Shown piece by piece: positions 42,672 to 50,892 of a stretch of 64,000 bases of DNA (position 1 is the stretch's first letter; each line of letters begins with the position of its first letter). Source of the DNA: Chitinophaga varians (lineage in GTDB: Bacteria; Bacteroidota; Bacteroidia; Chitinophagales; Chitinophagaceae). The DNA lies in NCBI RefSeq assembly GCF_014529945.1, contig NZ_JACVFB010000003.1:620001-684000 (forward strand), in the 5' to 3' direction. The notes beneath the pieces were generated by a model that saw nothing but the letters and a program-made list of their open reading frames with translations, did not search any database and was not told the origin of the DNA. The position numbers and the translations under genes are program-made.

Positions 42672-43109
42672 GATGAATTGAGTTTTCAGGGTATAAATAG
42701 GAACGAAGGTATTAGGTTTCTTCCAAAAGGCGCCATCAGTGCGGCATACTGATAATTTTTTAACCGTTACTAATTGTTAACGATTAGTTATTGATAAAAA
42801 GTTATATATAAAAATAAAATTAAATTAACGTTCTTTGCGACTATAATTACAAAATAGCCTAAGGCCACCGAAAAATGGTGGGATAACCGGGACCAATGCT
42901 TTTGAATCGAGGATGTGACCTGAGTAAATGTACCAGCTTTAACCCGTTTTATGTCATGAAAACGATCTGCGATTTCAGTATTTGTTATGCCCTGAATCGT
43001 GGTCATTTAATGCGAACAGGAACTCTGATACAGGAATTGCATTCCCCTTCTTTTTGTGCGCCGATGCTATTTGACAGGACCAGTTCAGCAGCCCAATTAA
43101 ATCATTCGC
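42672..43109. other. Long intergenic region between budA and the response regulator gene
   Basis: 438 bp without a convincing gene. It holds the dyad at 42770-42787, an A/T-rich tract (42788-42835), and a hairpin-forming segment around 42859-42900 (CCACC / GGTGG with loop GAAAAAT). A small frame from 42896 to 43147 overlaps the response regulator start and has no coding character. The long leader upstream of a small regulator suggests control at the RNA level, but no known riboswitch class could be assigned. Confidence 0.5.
42770..42787. promoter_or_regulatory. 18 bp dyad, possible operator
   Basis: CTAATTGTTAACGATTAG is its own reverse complement at 16 of 18 positions. It sits between the divergent budA and response regulator genes and could bind a dimeric regulator. 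The binder is unknown. Confidence 0.4.
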
Positions 43110-43505
43110 ATGGAAGACATGAACAAAATAGTGTACGTTGTAGATGATGATGAAATTTTCCATTTCATTATCAAAAAGATGTTGGTGCAACAGGACGATA
43201 ATCTTGTCATTACTTCCTTTCTGTGTGCAGAAGAAGCCCTGGAACAGTTATCCAGTAATCCACAACCAACACTGCCTGCTCTTATCATTTTGGACATGAA
43301 CATGCAGCGGATGAACGGGTGGGATTTTATTGAGGCATATCGCGGACTGAAATCATCTCTCAAAAACAATATTCCTATTATCATGTGCTCCTCTTCGGTG
43401 GACGTACGTGACATGCAAAAAGTGCAACACACCCCTGAACTGATGGCGTATATTACCAAGCCACTGGACAAGAATAAAATGAAGGTAATAGAAGAATACC
43501 TTTAG
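43110..43505 (+). CDS. Single-domain response regulator (CheY-like)
   Basis: 131 residues, receiver domain only. Acidic pocket Asp12-Asp13-Asp14 (VVDDDEIFHFI), phosphoacceptor Asp62 in LIILDMNMQRMNGWDF, Ser in IIMCSSSVD and the conserved Lys in YITKPLDK. No output domain, so it works by protein contact, as is common for the many stand-alone receivers of Bacteroidota. No kinase gene is adjacent. ATG 43110 or 43119. Preceded by a long, possibly structured leader and followed by a strong terminator. Confidence 0.92.
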   Translation: MEDMNKIVYVVDDDEIFHFIIKKMLVQQDDNLVITSFLCAEEALEQLSSNPQPTLPALIILDMNMQRMNGWDFIEAYRGLKSSLKNNIPIIMCSSSVDVRDMQKVQHTPELMAYITKPLDKNKMKVIEEYL

Positions 43506-43535
43506 TCCTTGCTTACTAACTACTATTCCAACTAA

Positions 43536-43579
43536 AAAAACGAAGACCTGAGCATGTGCTCAGGTCTTCGTTTTTATGC
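43536..43579. terminator. Bidirectional terminator between the response regulator and ABC-F genes
   Basis: Near-perfect stem CGAAGACCTGAG / CTCAGGTCTTCG (43541-43552 and 43559-43570) with A-run before and T-run after, serving both convergent genes. Confidence 0.92.
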
Positions 43580-43592
43580 TTTGTTTATTTTC

Positions 43593-45236
43593 TTATGCAA
43601 AGACTGCATTGTTATACATTTCTTCGCGCAGTGTTTTCACCCGCTCATCGGCCAGGTATTCGTCGAAAGTCATCATACGATCGATGATACCTTTAGGTGT
43701 CAGCTCAATGATACGATTTGCCACCGACTGCATGAACGTATGGTCATGAGTGGTGAACAGCACAATACCTTTGTAGTTGATCATGCTTTCGTTGAAAGAC
43801 TGGATAGACTCCAGGTCGAGGTGGTTGGTAGGCTCATCGAGGATCACCACGTTAGGGTCCTGCAGCATCATACGGCTCACCATGCAACGTACTTTTTCAC
43901 CACCGCTCAATACGGAAGTTTTCTTCATGATCTCGTCGCCGGCGAAGAGCATTTTACCCAGGAAGCCGCGCAGGAAAGGCTCATCCACATCCGTTACGTG
44001 TGAAGGCACATATTGACGCAGCCAGTCCAGCAGGTTCAGGGACGGGTCTGTAAAGAAAGCGGAGTTATCGTTCGGCAGGTAAGCGTTGGTAACGGTGGTA
44101 CCCCACTCTACCTTACCACTGTCTGCTGCTACTTCGTCCTTAATAACCTGGAAGAAGGTAGTCAGTGCCAGGTGGTCTTTAGACAGGAAAGCAACCTTAT
44201 CGTTTTTATTGATGGAGAAGGAGACGTCAGTGAAGAGTTTACGGCCGTCCACTGCTTTTTCCAGTTTTTCCACATTCAGGATCTGGTTACCTACCTCACG
44301 CTGCTGTTTGAAGATAATGCCCGGGTATTTACGGTTAGAAGGCTGAATGTCTTCAATAACCAGTTTTTCGAGGGCTTTCTTACGGGAAGTCGCCTGCTTA
44401 CTTTTGGAAGCGTTGGCGCTAAAGCGGGCGATAAAGTCCATGAGGTCTTTCCGCTTATCTTCCATTTTCTTGTTCTTATCAGCGATCTGGCGGGCCATCA
44501 ACTGGGAAGACTCGTACCAGAAGGTATAGTTACCAGAGAAGATCTGGATTTTCGCGCGGTCTACGTCGGCCACATGCGTACATACGGCATCGAGGAAGTG
44601 ACGGTCGTGAGATACTACGATCACGATGTTTTCGTAGTCGGCCAGGAAGTTTTCCAACCAGCCGATAGTTTCCACGTCCAGGTCGTTCGTGGGCTCATCC
44701 AGCAGCAGGATGTCGGGGTTACCGAACAGTGCCTGTGCCAACAGTACCCTTACTTTCAGGCTACCGGGAATCTCTTTCATGAGCACGCTGTGGAATTCTT
44801 CTTTTACACCGAGGTCGCCCAGCAGTACACCAGCATCACTTTCAGCTGTGTAACCGCCCATTTCGCCGTATTCTGCTTCCAGTTCACCGGCGCGCATACC
44901 GTCTTCCTCGGAAAAGTCTTCCTTGGCATATATCTCATCTTTTTCCTTGGCAATCTCCCACAGCTTCCTGTTACCCATCAATACTGCATTCAGTACCGTA
45001 ACCTCATCAAACTCAAAGTGGTTCTGTTTCAGTACGCTCATGCGTTCGCCGGGGGTGATTTCCACGGTGCCTTTGTTCGGCTCTATTTCGCCGGACAATA
45101 TTTTCAGGAAGGTAGATTTACCTGCTCCATTAGCCCCAATCACACCATAACAGTTCCCTTTCGTGAAATTGAGGTTTACTTCGTCAAACAATACTCTCTT
45201 ACCAAAAGAGAGCGTTACGTTTTTAACACTGATCAT
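43593..45236 (-). CDS. ABC-F family ATPase (YbiT-like)
   Basis: 547-residue soluble protein with two ABC cassettes and no membrane part. First Walker A VIGANGAGKSTFLKIL and Walker B ILLLDEPTNDLDVETI; second cassette with degenerate Walker A region FLSKDHLALTTFFQVI and Walker B VVILDEPTNHLDLESI. The inter-domain linker is charged (KNKKMEDKRKDLMDFI). ABC-F proteins bind the ribosomal E site; YbiT-type members assist translation of difficult sequences. The second P-loop lacks the normal GKST, an unusual feature shared with YbiT relatives. Good promoter at 45262-45292. Confidence 0.92.
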   Translation of the reverse strand: MISVKNVTLSFGKRVLFDEVNLNFTKGNCYGVIGANGAGKSTFLKILSGEIEPNKGTVEITPGERMSVLKQNHFEFDEVTVLNAVLMGNRKLWEIAKEKDEIYAKEDFSEEDGMRAGELEAEYGEMGGYTAESDAGVLLGDLGVKEEFHSVLMKEIPGSLKVRVLLAQALFGNPDILLLDEPTNDLDVETIGWLENFLADYENIVIVVSHDRHFLDAVCTHVADVDRAKIQIFSGNYTFWYESSQLMARQIADKNKKMEDKRKDLMDFIARFSANASKSKQATSRKKALEKLVIEDIQPSNRKYPGIIFKQQREVGNQILNVEKLEKAVDGRKLFTDVSFSINKNDKVAFLSKDHLALTTFFQVIKDEVAADSGKVEWGTTVTNAYLPNDNSAFFTDPSLNLLDWLRQYVPSHVTDVDEPFLRGFLGKMLFAGDEIMKKTSVLSGGEKVRCMVSRMMLQDPNVVILDEPTNHLDLESIQSFNESMINYKGIVLFTTHDHTFMQSVANRIIELTPKGIIDRMMTFDEYLADERVKTLREEMYNNAVFA

Positions 45237-45261
45237 GCTGGCTATGTAAATTTTGAAGCTG

Positions 45262-45292
45262 CAAAGGTACGAATACTATAACTGGATTCCAA
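45262..45292 (-). promoter_or_regulatory. Promoter of the ABC-F gene
   Basis: Minus-strand TTG (45290-45292), 20 bp spacer, TACCTTTG (45262-45269); the leader is about 22 nt. Confidence 0.7.
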
Positions 45293-45395
45293 GTTAACAG
45301 ATCTATATCAAAATCAATATTTAACGATTGATTTTTAAGGGTTTGTATCCCTGTAACCTTTCTGTACGTATCTTTAGCACAAAAAAATCACGGCA

Positions 45396-46064
45396 ATGAC
45401 AAGTTATAACCAGGTATTTGAAAACAACCGCCAGTGGATAGCGTCCAAACTGGCCACCGACGCGGAGTTCTTTGAAAAAATGGCTGATACCCAGACGCCG
45501 GAGTACCTCTATATCGGTTGTAGCGACAGCCGGGTGCCCACCAACGAAATCATGGGGCTGGGAGCCGGTGAGGTATTTGTGCACCGTAACATCGCCAATG
45601 TGGTGCCCAACACCGATCTGAACGTGATGGCAGTCATCAACTACGCCGTGGTACACCTCGAAGTGAAACACATCGTTGTTTGTGGCCATTACAACTGCGG
45701 GGGCGTAAAAGCCGCCATGCAACCCAAAGACCTGGGCATTCTCAATCCCTGGCTGCGTAATATCCGGGACGTGTACCGTCTGCATATGGATGAGCTCAAC
45801 GCCATCACGGATGAACACGACCGCTACAACCGCCTCGTGGAACTGAATGTGCAGGAGCAGGCCATCAATGTCATCAAAACCGCTGCAGTACAGAAATCCT
45901 ATCTGGCCAAAGGCTACCCCGTGGTACACGGATGGGTGTACGACATCAAAAACGGCCAATTAAAAGACCTCGAAATAGATTTCGAAGGCGTACTGCATGA
46001 AATTCAGCGGATATACGACCTGACCGGTTCCGGTATGATGCAGAAAGACAATAACAACCAATAA
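45396..46064 (+). CDS. can: Beta-class carbonic anhydrase
   Basis: Interconverts CO2 and bicarbonate. 222 residues. Zinc ligands Cys42, His98 and Cys101 (YIGCSDSRVP and CGHYNCGGV) and the Asp44-Arg46 dyad are intact; the VFVHRNIAN loop is family standard. Length and motifs agree with cytoplasmic Can. A 7 of 8 match to the -7 box (TATCTTTA, 45369-45376) lies 19 bp upstream. murI follows by 11 bp, so the two form an operon. Confidence 0.96.
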   Translation: MTSYNQVFENNRQWIASKLATDAEFFEKMADTQTPEYLYIGCSDSRVPTNEIMGLGAGEVFVHRNIANVVPNTDLNVMAVINYAVVHLEVKHIVVCGHYNCGGVKAAMQPKDLGILNPWLRNIRDVYRLHMDELNAITDEHDRYNRLVELNVQEQAINVIKTAAVQKSYLAKGYPVVHGWVYDIKNGQLKDLEIDFEGVLHEIQRIYDLTGSGMMQKDNNNQ

Positions 46065-46075
46065 AGCATACTCAT

Positions 46076-46891
46076 ATGGGGCCTATCGGTGTTTTTGACT
46101 CCGGCTACGGCGGGCTCACCGTGCTGAAAGAAATCATCGCGGAACTGCCGCAATACGAATATATCTACCTGGGCGACAATGCCCGCACGCCCTATGGCGG
46201 TCGCGGCTTTGAAACCATCCATGCCTATACACTGCAGTGTGTGCAGCAACTGTTTGACATGGGCTGCCCGCTGGTCATTCTCGCCTGTAACACCGCATCC
46301 GCCAAAGCGCTGCGTACCATACAACAGAAAGACCTGCCGCGGATAGCGCCCGACAGACGGGTGCTCGGCGTGATACGTCCTACCACAGAAATGGTAGGGA
46401 CCCTCACCCAGACCGGCGAAGTGGGCATTCTGGCCACCAAAGGGACCGTTGCTTCAGCATCCTATCCGATAGAAATCAAAAAATTCTTCCCGGAGGTGCA
46501 AACCTATCAGCTGGCCTGCCCTATGTGGGTGCCGCTGGTAGAGAACAACGAACACGAAAGCGATGGGGCCGACTATTTCGTCAGGGAATACCTGGACAAA
46601 ATCCTTTCCCTGTCGTCCAACATCGACACGCTGGTGCTGGGATGCACCCACTACCCCCTGCTGATGAAAAAAATACGGCAACACCTTCCCGGTGGCATCA
46701 CCGTCCTGTCGCAGGGCAAGATCGTGGCCCACAGCCTCAAAGACTACCTGAAGCGACATCCGGAAATGGAATCCCGCCTGAACAGGAACAACCAGCGCCG
46801 CTTTCTCACCACAGATGATCCGGCCATCTTTGATACCATGGCAGAAATCTTCTATGGCAAAACGGTCCAGTCAGAGAAGCTGTCTCTCTAA
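46076..46891 (+). CDS. murI: Glutamate racemase
   Basis: Makes D-glutamate for peptidoglycan. 271 residues. Both catalytic cysteines are present: Cys71 in LACNTASAKAL and Cys190 in LGCTHYPLLM; the N-terminal GVFDSGYGGLTVLKEI with Asp8-Ser9 is conserved. Follows the carbonic anhydrase gene by 11 bp. The stop codon is followed after 3 bp by palindrome B, which probably terminates the operon. Confidence 0.96.
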   Translation: MGPIGVFDSGYGGLTVLKEIIAELPQYEYIYLGDNARTPYGGRGFETIHAYTLQCVQQLFDMGCPLVILACNTASAKALRTIQQKDLPRIAPDRRVLGVIRPTTEMVGTLTQTGEVGILATKGTVASASYPIEIKKFFPEVQTYQLACPMWVPLVENNEHESDGADYFVREYLDKILSLSSNIDTLVLGCTHYPLLMKKIRQHLPGGITVLSQGKIVAHSLKDYLKRHPEMESRLNRNNQRRFLTTDDPAIFDTMAEIFYGKTVQSEKLSL

Positions 46892-46894
46892 TTT

Positions 46895-47048
46895 TTCACG
46901 CAAAGGCGCTAAGCAGCAAAGGCGCAAAGAACCATACAAACGAGTTAAGAAAACAAAGGAGCAAAGATCAAATGATCTTTGCTCCTTTGTTTTCTTTATA
47001 TCTTATTTATTTTCTTTGCGCCTTTGCTGCTTAGCGCCTTTGCGTGAA
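46895..47048. repeat. Nested intergenic palindrome B
   Basis: Outer arms 46895-46931 and 47012-47048 are perfect reverse complements over 37 bp; inner arms 46947-46970 and 46973-46996 are perfect over 24 bp with a 2 nt loop. The short stretches between outer and inner arms do not pair. It fills the whole gap between the murI stop and the stop of the convergent peptidase gene. It shares its layout and many words with palindrome A at 1259-1411. Confidence 0.92.
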
Positions 47049-49163
47049 TTACTTCGCGAGCTTCAGCAGGAAAGCGTATTCCAACGCCACTTCCTTCAAC
47101 GCCTCAAACCGCCCGGAAGCACCGCCATGGCCGGTTTCCATATCTGTATGCAGCAACAACAGGTTATGGTCTGTTTTCAGCTCCCGCAGCTTGGCCACCC
47201 ATTTGGCCGGTTCAAAGTATTGCACCTGTGAATCGTGCAAACCGGTTGTCACCAGGAGATTGGGATATGCCTTGGCCGTTACGTTATCATAAGGAGAATA
47301 AGACTTCATGTATTCATAAGCGTCTTTGTTCTTCGGATTGCCCCATTCATCAAACTCACCGGTGGTGAGCGGAATGCTTTCATCCAGCATGGTGGTCACC
47401 ACATCTACAAACGGCACCTGTGCCACCACACCGTGGAAGAGGTCGGGCCGCATATTGATCACTGCACCCATTAACAGGCCACCAGCGCTACCGCCCATGG
47501 CATAGAGTTGGCCCGGATTGGTATAATTTTCCTTCACCAGATAAGCGCCGCAGTCGATGAAATCGGTAAACGTGTTTTTCTTTTTGAACATCTTGCCATC
47601 TTCATACCACTGCCGTCCCATTTCCTGTCCGCCACGTACATGTGCGATGGCGAAAGCAAAACCACGGTCGAGCAGGCTGATTCGATTGGAGCTGAAAGCC
47701 GCGTCGAGGCTATGGCCGTAAGAGCCATATCCATACAACAACAACGGGCCTTTGCCATTTTTATGGAAATCTTTTTTGTAGACGATAGAAATGGGGATTT
47801 GCGTACCGTCTGCGGCAGTCGCCATCAATCTTTCGGAGGTATAGCTTTTCGGATCATAACCGCCTAATACTTCCTGCTGACGCTTCAGTTCCTGCTTGCC
47901 GGTTTCCATATTGTAATCATACACCGAAGTGGGCGTGATCATGGAAGTATACTGATAGCGCAACTCTTTGCTGTCCATCTCCGGGTTGATGCCCAGATAA
48001 GCATCATAAGCCGGTTCGGCAAAAGAGAGGTATTTGTCCTGGTGTGTTTTATCATTGATCACCCGGATCTGGGTAAGACCGTTTTTTCTTTCTTCCAGTA
48101 CCAGAAAATCTTTGAATACATCGATGCTGCTGAGCAGCACATCACTGCGATGAGGGATCACTTCTTTCCAGTGGTCGCGGCCTGTTTGGTTCAATGATGT
48201 TTCCATCAGCCGGAAATTGAGGGCGTCCCAGTTGGTCACGATGTAGAACTTATCGCCTTTGTGATCGATATCATACAACATGTCCCTGGTGCGGGGCTGG
48301 AAAACAGTAAAGGCGCCATCAGGTTTGGAGGCGTCGAGTATACGGCTTTCGGAAGAAAGGGTGCTGCCGCTGTGGATGACGATGTATTTGCCGGATTTTG
48401 TTTTCTGTAAGCTAAGGCTGAAGGTTTCATCTTTCTCGTGATAAACCTCTTTGTCGGCACTATCGCCCAGCATATGTTTCATGATACGGTCAGCCCGGAG
48501 GGTCACGGTATCTTTACGGCTGTAGAAGAAAGTCTTGTTATCGTTGGCCCAGCAGGAACCGCCGGTGGTTTCCTGGATAGCATCTTTGAAGATTTCACCG
48601 GTTTCGAGATTTTTTACGAAGATGGTATAACGGCGACGGCTAACCGTATCTACACCATAGGCCAGCAGTTTAGTATCGGGACTAACGCTGAGCCCTGTTA
48701 CCGAGCAGTAGGCATGGCCGGCAGCGACGTCGTTTACGTTAAGGATAATTTCTTCGTCTGCTTCGAGGCTGCCTTTCTTACGGCAATAGATAGGATATTC
48801 CTTTCCTTTTTCGTAGCGGGAGTAATAGTAGTATCCGTTTTTGAGATAGGGTACGCTCATATCCGTTTCTTTGATACGGCCTTTCATCTCTTCAAACAGT
48901 TTGGCCCGCAGTTCTTTTTCGGGGGCCATTACGGTGTCCAGATAGGTATTTTCCGCATTTAGCCAGGCCAGTACTTTCGGATCTTCGCGATCGTTCATCC
49001 AGTAATAGTTATCAATTCTGGTGTCTCCATGTATGGTCAGTTCTTTCGGTATTTTTTCTGCAACGGGTGGCTGGATGTTATCCTGATTATTCATATTTTT
49101 TTTCTTTTCGTGACAAGACATTAACACAATTCCTGTAAGTAAAAGTAAGCTTACCTTCTTCAT
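47049..49163 (-). CDS. S9 family peptidase lipoprotein (oligopeptidase B-like)
   Basis: 704 residues, prolyl-oligopeptidase family. N-terminal lipoprotein signal (MKKVSLLLLTGIVLMSCHE; lipid cysteine about residue 17). An N-terminal seven-bladed propeller (starts near IDNYYWMNDREDPKVLAWLN) is followed by the alpha/beta-hydrolase domain with catalytic Ser559 in AMGGSAGGLLMG, Asp in TGLHDSQVQYFE and His in METGHGGASGR. Layout matches oligopeptidase B (trypsin-like specificity for short peptides), but membrane-tethered in the envelope. Its stop codon touches palindrome B. Confidence 0.92.
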   Translation of the reverse strand: MKKVSLLLLTGIVLMSCHEKKKNMNNQDNIQPPVAEKIPKELTIHGDTRIDNYYWMNDREDPKVLAWLNAENTYLDTVMAPEKELRAKLFEEMKGRIKETDMSVPYLKNGYYYYSRYEKGKEYPIYCRKKGSLEADEEIILNVNDVAAGHAYCSVTGLSVSPDTKLLAYGVDTVSRRRYTIFVKNLETGEIFKDAIQETTGGSCWANDNKTFFYSRKDTVTLRADRIMKHMLGDSADKEVYHEKDETFSLSLQKTKSGKYIVIHSGSTLSSESRILDASKPDGAFTVFQPRTRDMLYDIDHKGDKFYIVTNWDALNFRLMETSLNQTGRDHWKEVIPHRSDVLLSSIDVFKDFLVLEERKNGLTQIRVINDKTHQDKYLSFAEPAYDAYLGINPEMDSKELRYQYTSMITPTSVYDYNMETGKQELKRQQEVLGGYDPKSYTSERLMATAADGTQIPISIVYKKDFHKNGKGPLLLYGYGSYGHSLDAAFSSNRISLLDRGFAFAIAHVRGGQEMGRQWYEDGKMFKKKNTFTDFIDCGAYLVKENYTNPGQLYAMGGSAGGLLMGAVINMRPDLFHGVVAQVPFVDVVTTMLDESIPLTTGEFDEWGNPKNKDAYEYMKSYSPYDNVTAKAYPNLLVTTGLHDSQVQYFEPAKWVAKLRELKTDHNLLLLHTDMETGHGGASGRFEALKEVALEYAFLLKLAK

Positions 49164-49210
49164 GGAAATAGGTTTTACTCAATTTAAGCAATTGCCGATA
49201 TTTTCAGTAT

Positions 49211-49243
49211 AAAAAAGCGCCATGGAAAGAATACCATGACGCC
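49211..49243 (-). terminator. Terminator of the MocA oxidoreductase gene
   Basis: On the minus strand a 10 bp stem with two G-U pairs (GGCGTCATGG with CCATGGCGCT) and loop TATTCTTT is followed by T6, 24 bp after the oxidoreductase stop and upstream of the peptidase gene. Confidence 0.75.
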
Positions 49244-49266
49244 TCTATTTTGATAATGTATTTTGA

Positions 49267-50655
49267 TTAAGCCAGTACGCGCATTTTTACGGGGTCCCAG
49301 CGGAGCTGCTTTTTGCTGAAGTAGCTCTGATTGGTGACCAGTGCCGGACCGGCAGCACGGAGGCCAAAAGTGGCGTCCTCTACTACGGCCTTGCCTGTAC
49401 GCATTGATTCAAAGAAATTTTTGAAGTGGTCCAGCCGGTCGTCATAGCCTGCCGGCGCAGCGTAGTTGCTGGAGGTTTCGACTGGCTTGCCGGAGTTACC
49501 GCCGTAGCGGGCATTGTAATCCTTTACATATTCGGCCTGTTGTTTTTCAGTGAAGGTACGGAAGGTGTCCCATCCGCCGTAGCCGGGAGCTTCGGGCAGT
49601 TTATGTTTTTTGATTTTGAAGTCGTTCCATCCCATTTCCATCACGCCGTCTGTGCCGATCAGGCGAGTGTATTCACCACCGCCGCTGCCGTCTGCGAAGT
49701 TCACACGGAGCGTCATCTGGAAGGCCGGATGTTCTTTTGTTTCGGGATAGTCGAAGATGGCCACCACAACGTCGGGCACATCACGGCCGTCTTTCCACTG
49801 TACCAGGTTGCCGCTGGCGTAGATGCTGGAAGGCCCCAGAGAGCCGGTGATAAAGTGCAGGCCGGAGATCAGGTGTACAAAAAGATCACCGGGGATACCG
49901 GTGCCATACGCCTGATAGTTGCGCCAGCGGAAGAAGCGCTTGGCATCAAAAGGCATTTTGGCGGTATCCTTCAGGAAGGCGTCAAAATCCACGGTAGCGG
50001 GGGAAGCGTCTGTGGGAATGGAATACTGCCAGGCGCCGAGTGCGCTGTGGCGGTCCATGCGGGCTTCCACCACATTCAGCTGGCCAATTTCGCCGGCCTG
50101 GTAACGTTTACGCGCCTCCGCCATCGCGATGCTGCTTACCCGTTGACTACCCACCTGGAACACCGCTTTGGTGCGTTGCTGGGTGGCAATCACTTTATGT
50201 CCTTCTTCTATCTGCTGTACCATCGGTTTCTCGCAGTATACCGCCTTTCCTGCCTCCATTGCCGCGATGGAGATGGTATCATGCCAGTGATCGGGCGTTG
50301 CCACGATGATGGCGTCAATGTCTTTCCTGTTCAACAACTCACGGTAATCACGGGTAGTAAATATCTGGGAGCCGTATACCTCTTTTACACGGTCCAGATG
50401 GCCGGTATAGAGGTCGGCTGCCGCCACGAACTCCACACCCGGCACTTTGATAGCGGTGTCCACATCGCCGAAGCCCATGATGCCCATGCCTACGCAGGCC
50501 ACCCGGATTTTGTCGTTGGCTGAAAATGGTTTCTCCGGCTGCAGGATGGTCACCGGTTCATTTTCCTGTCCCAGGGCCGCCAGTTGGCCGATACCCAGCA
50601 GCGCCGCCGTACTGCCTATATGTTTGATAAACTTCCTACGGGATTGGTCTGACAT
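49267..50655 (-). CDS. Gfo/Idh/MocA-family oxidoreductase with Tat signal
   Basis: 462 residues. A twin-arginine signal (SRRKFIKHIGSTAALLGIG) sends it folded to the periplasm. NAD-binding Rossmann start IRVACVGMGIMGFGDVDTAI, the EKP motif in AVYCEKPMVQQIEEG and the family C-terminal beta-sheet domain follow. Such periplasmic members in Bacteroidota include glycoside-processing enzymes (for example alpha-N-acetylgalactosaminidase-like GH109 types) and sugar dehydrogenases; the substrate cannot be decided here. Monocistronic with its own terminator; divergent from the phytase operon. Confidence 0.9.
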   Translation of the reverse strand: MSDQSRRKFIKHIGSTAALLGIGQLAALGQENEPVTILQPEKPFSANDKIRVACVGMGIMGFGDVDTAIKVPGVEFVAAADLYTGHLDRVKEVYGSQIFTTRDYRELLNRKDIDAIIVATPDHWHDTISIAAMEAGKAVYCEKPMVQQIEEGHKVIATQQRTKAVFQVGSQRVSSIAMAEARKRYQAGEIGQLNVVEARMDRHSALGAWQYSIPTDASPATVDFDAFLKDTAKMPFDAKRFFRWRNYQAYGTGIPGDLFVHLISGLHFITGSLGPSSIYASGNLVQWKDGRDVPDVVVAIFDYPETKEHPAFQMTLRVNFADGSGGGEYTRLIGTDGVMEMGWNDFKIKKHKLPEAPGYGGWDTFRTFTEKQQAEYVKDYNARYGGNSGKPVETSSNYAAPAGYDDRLDHFKNFFESMRTGKAVVEDATFGLRAAGPALVTNQSYFSKKQLRWDPVKMRVLA

Positions 50656-50792
50656 ATCTCAATAAGATTTTAATAAGATTTTAAAAGAGTTACTATGATA
50701 ATAAAAAATATCAGCAATCGGGCAACCGAATTATGAGCGGTCGATAGCATATTTCTATGGACTGCTAAAACGCTTCAGCGTGTTGGCGAAAA

Positions 50793-50844
50793 CTTAATAC
50801 AAACTTCATAATTCCTTCATAAAGACTTAACGGCCTCTATAGTG
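50793..50844 (+). promoter_or_regulatory. Putative Pho box and promoter of the phytase operon
   Basis: Four direct heptamers, CTTAATA (50793), CTTCATA (50804), CTTCATA (50815) and CTTAACG (50826), are spaced exactly 11 bp apart, the 7+4 geometry of PhoB binding sites. A TATAGTG at 50838-50844, 5 bp after the last repeat, could be the -10/-7 element. The leader to ATG 50893 would be about 40 nt. Regulation by phosphate starvation fits the phytase gene in this operon. Confidence 0.65.
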
Positions 50845-50892
50845 CTACAGTGCTGGAAGAGCGGTTATTTCGCCCCGACAAAACAATGCTGT

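Noticed and set aside
42859..42905. Cyclic di-GMP-I (GEMM) riboswitch
   Set aside because: The hairpin and GGGA-like bases are suggestive, but the conserved GCAAA and paired core of the class are not found.
42896..43147. Small plus-strand gene upstream of the response regulator
   Set aside because: 83 codons with no recognisable family or export signal, overlapping the response regulator start by 38 bp in another frame.
44013..45281. Long open frame antisense to the ABC-F gene
   Set aside because: Same reasoning: the ABC-F motifs on the other strand are unambiguous.
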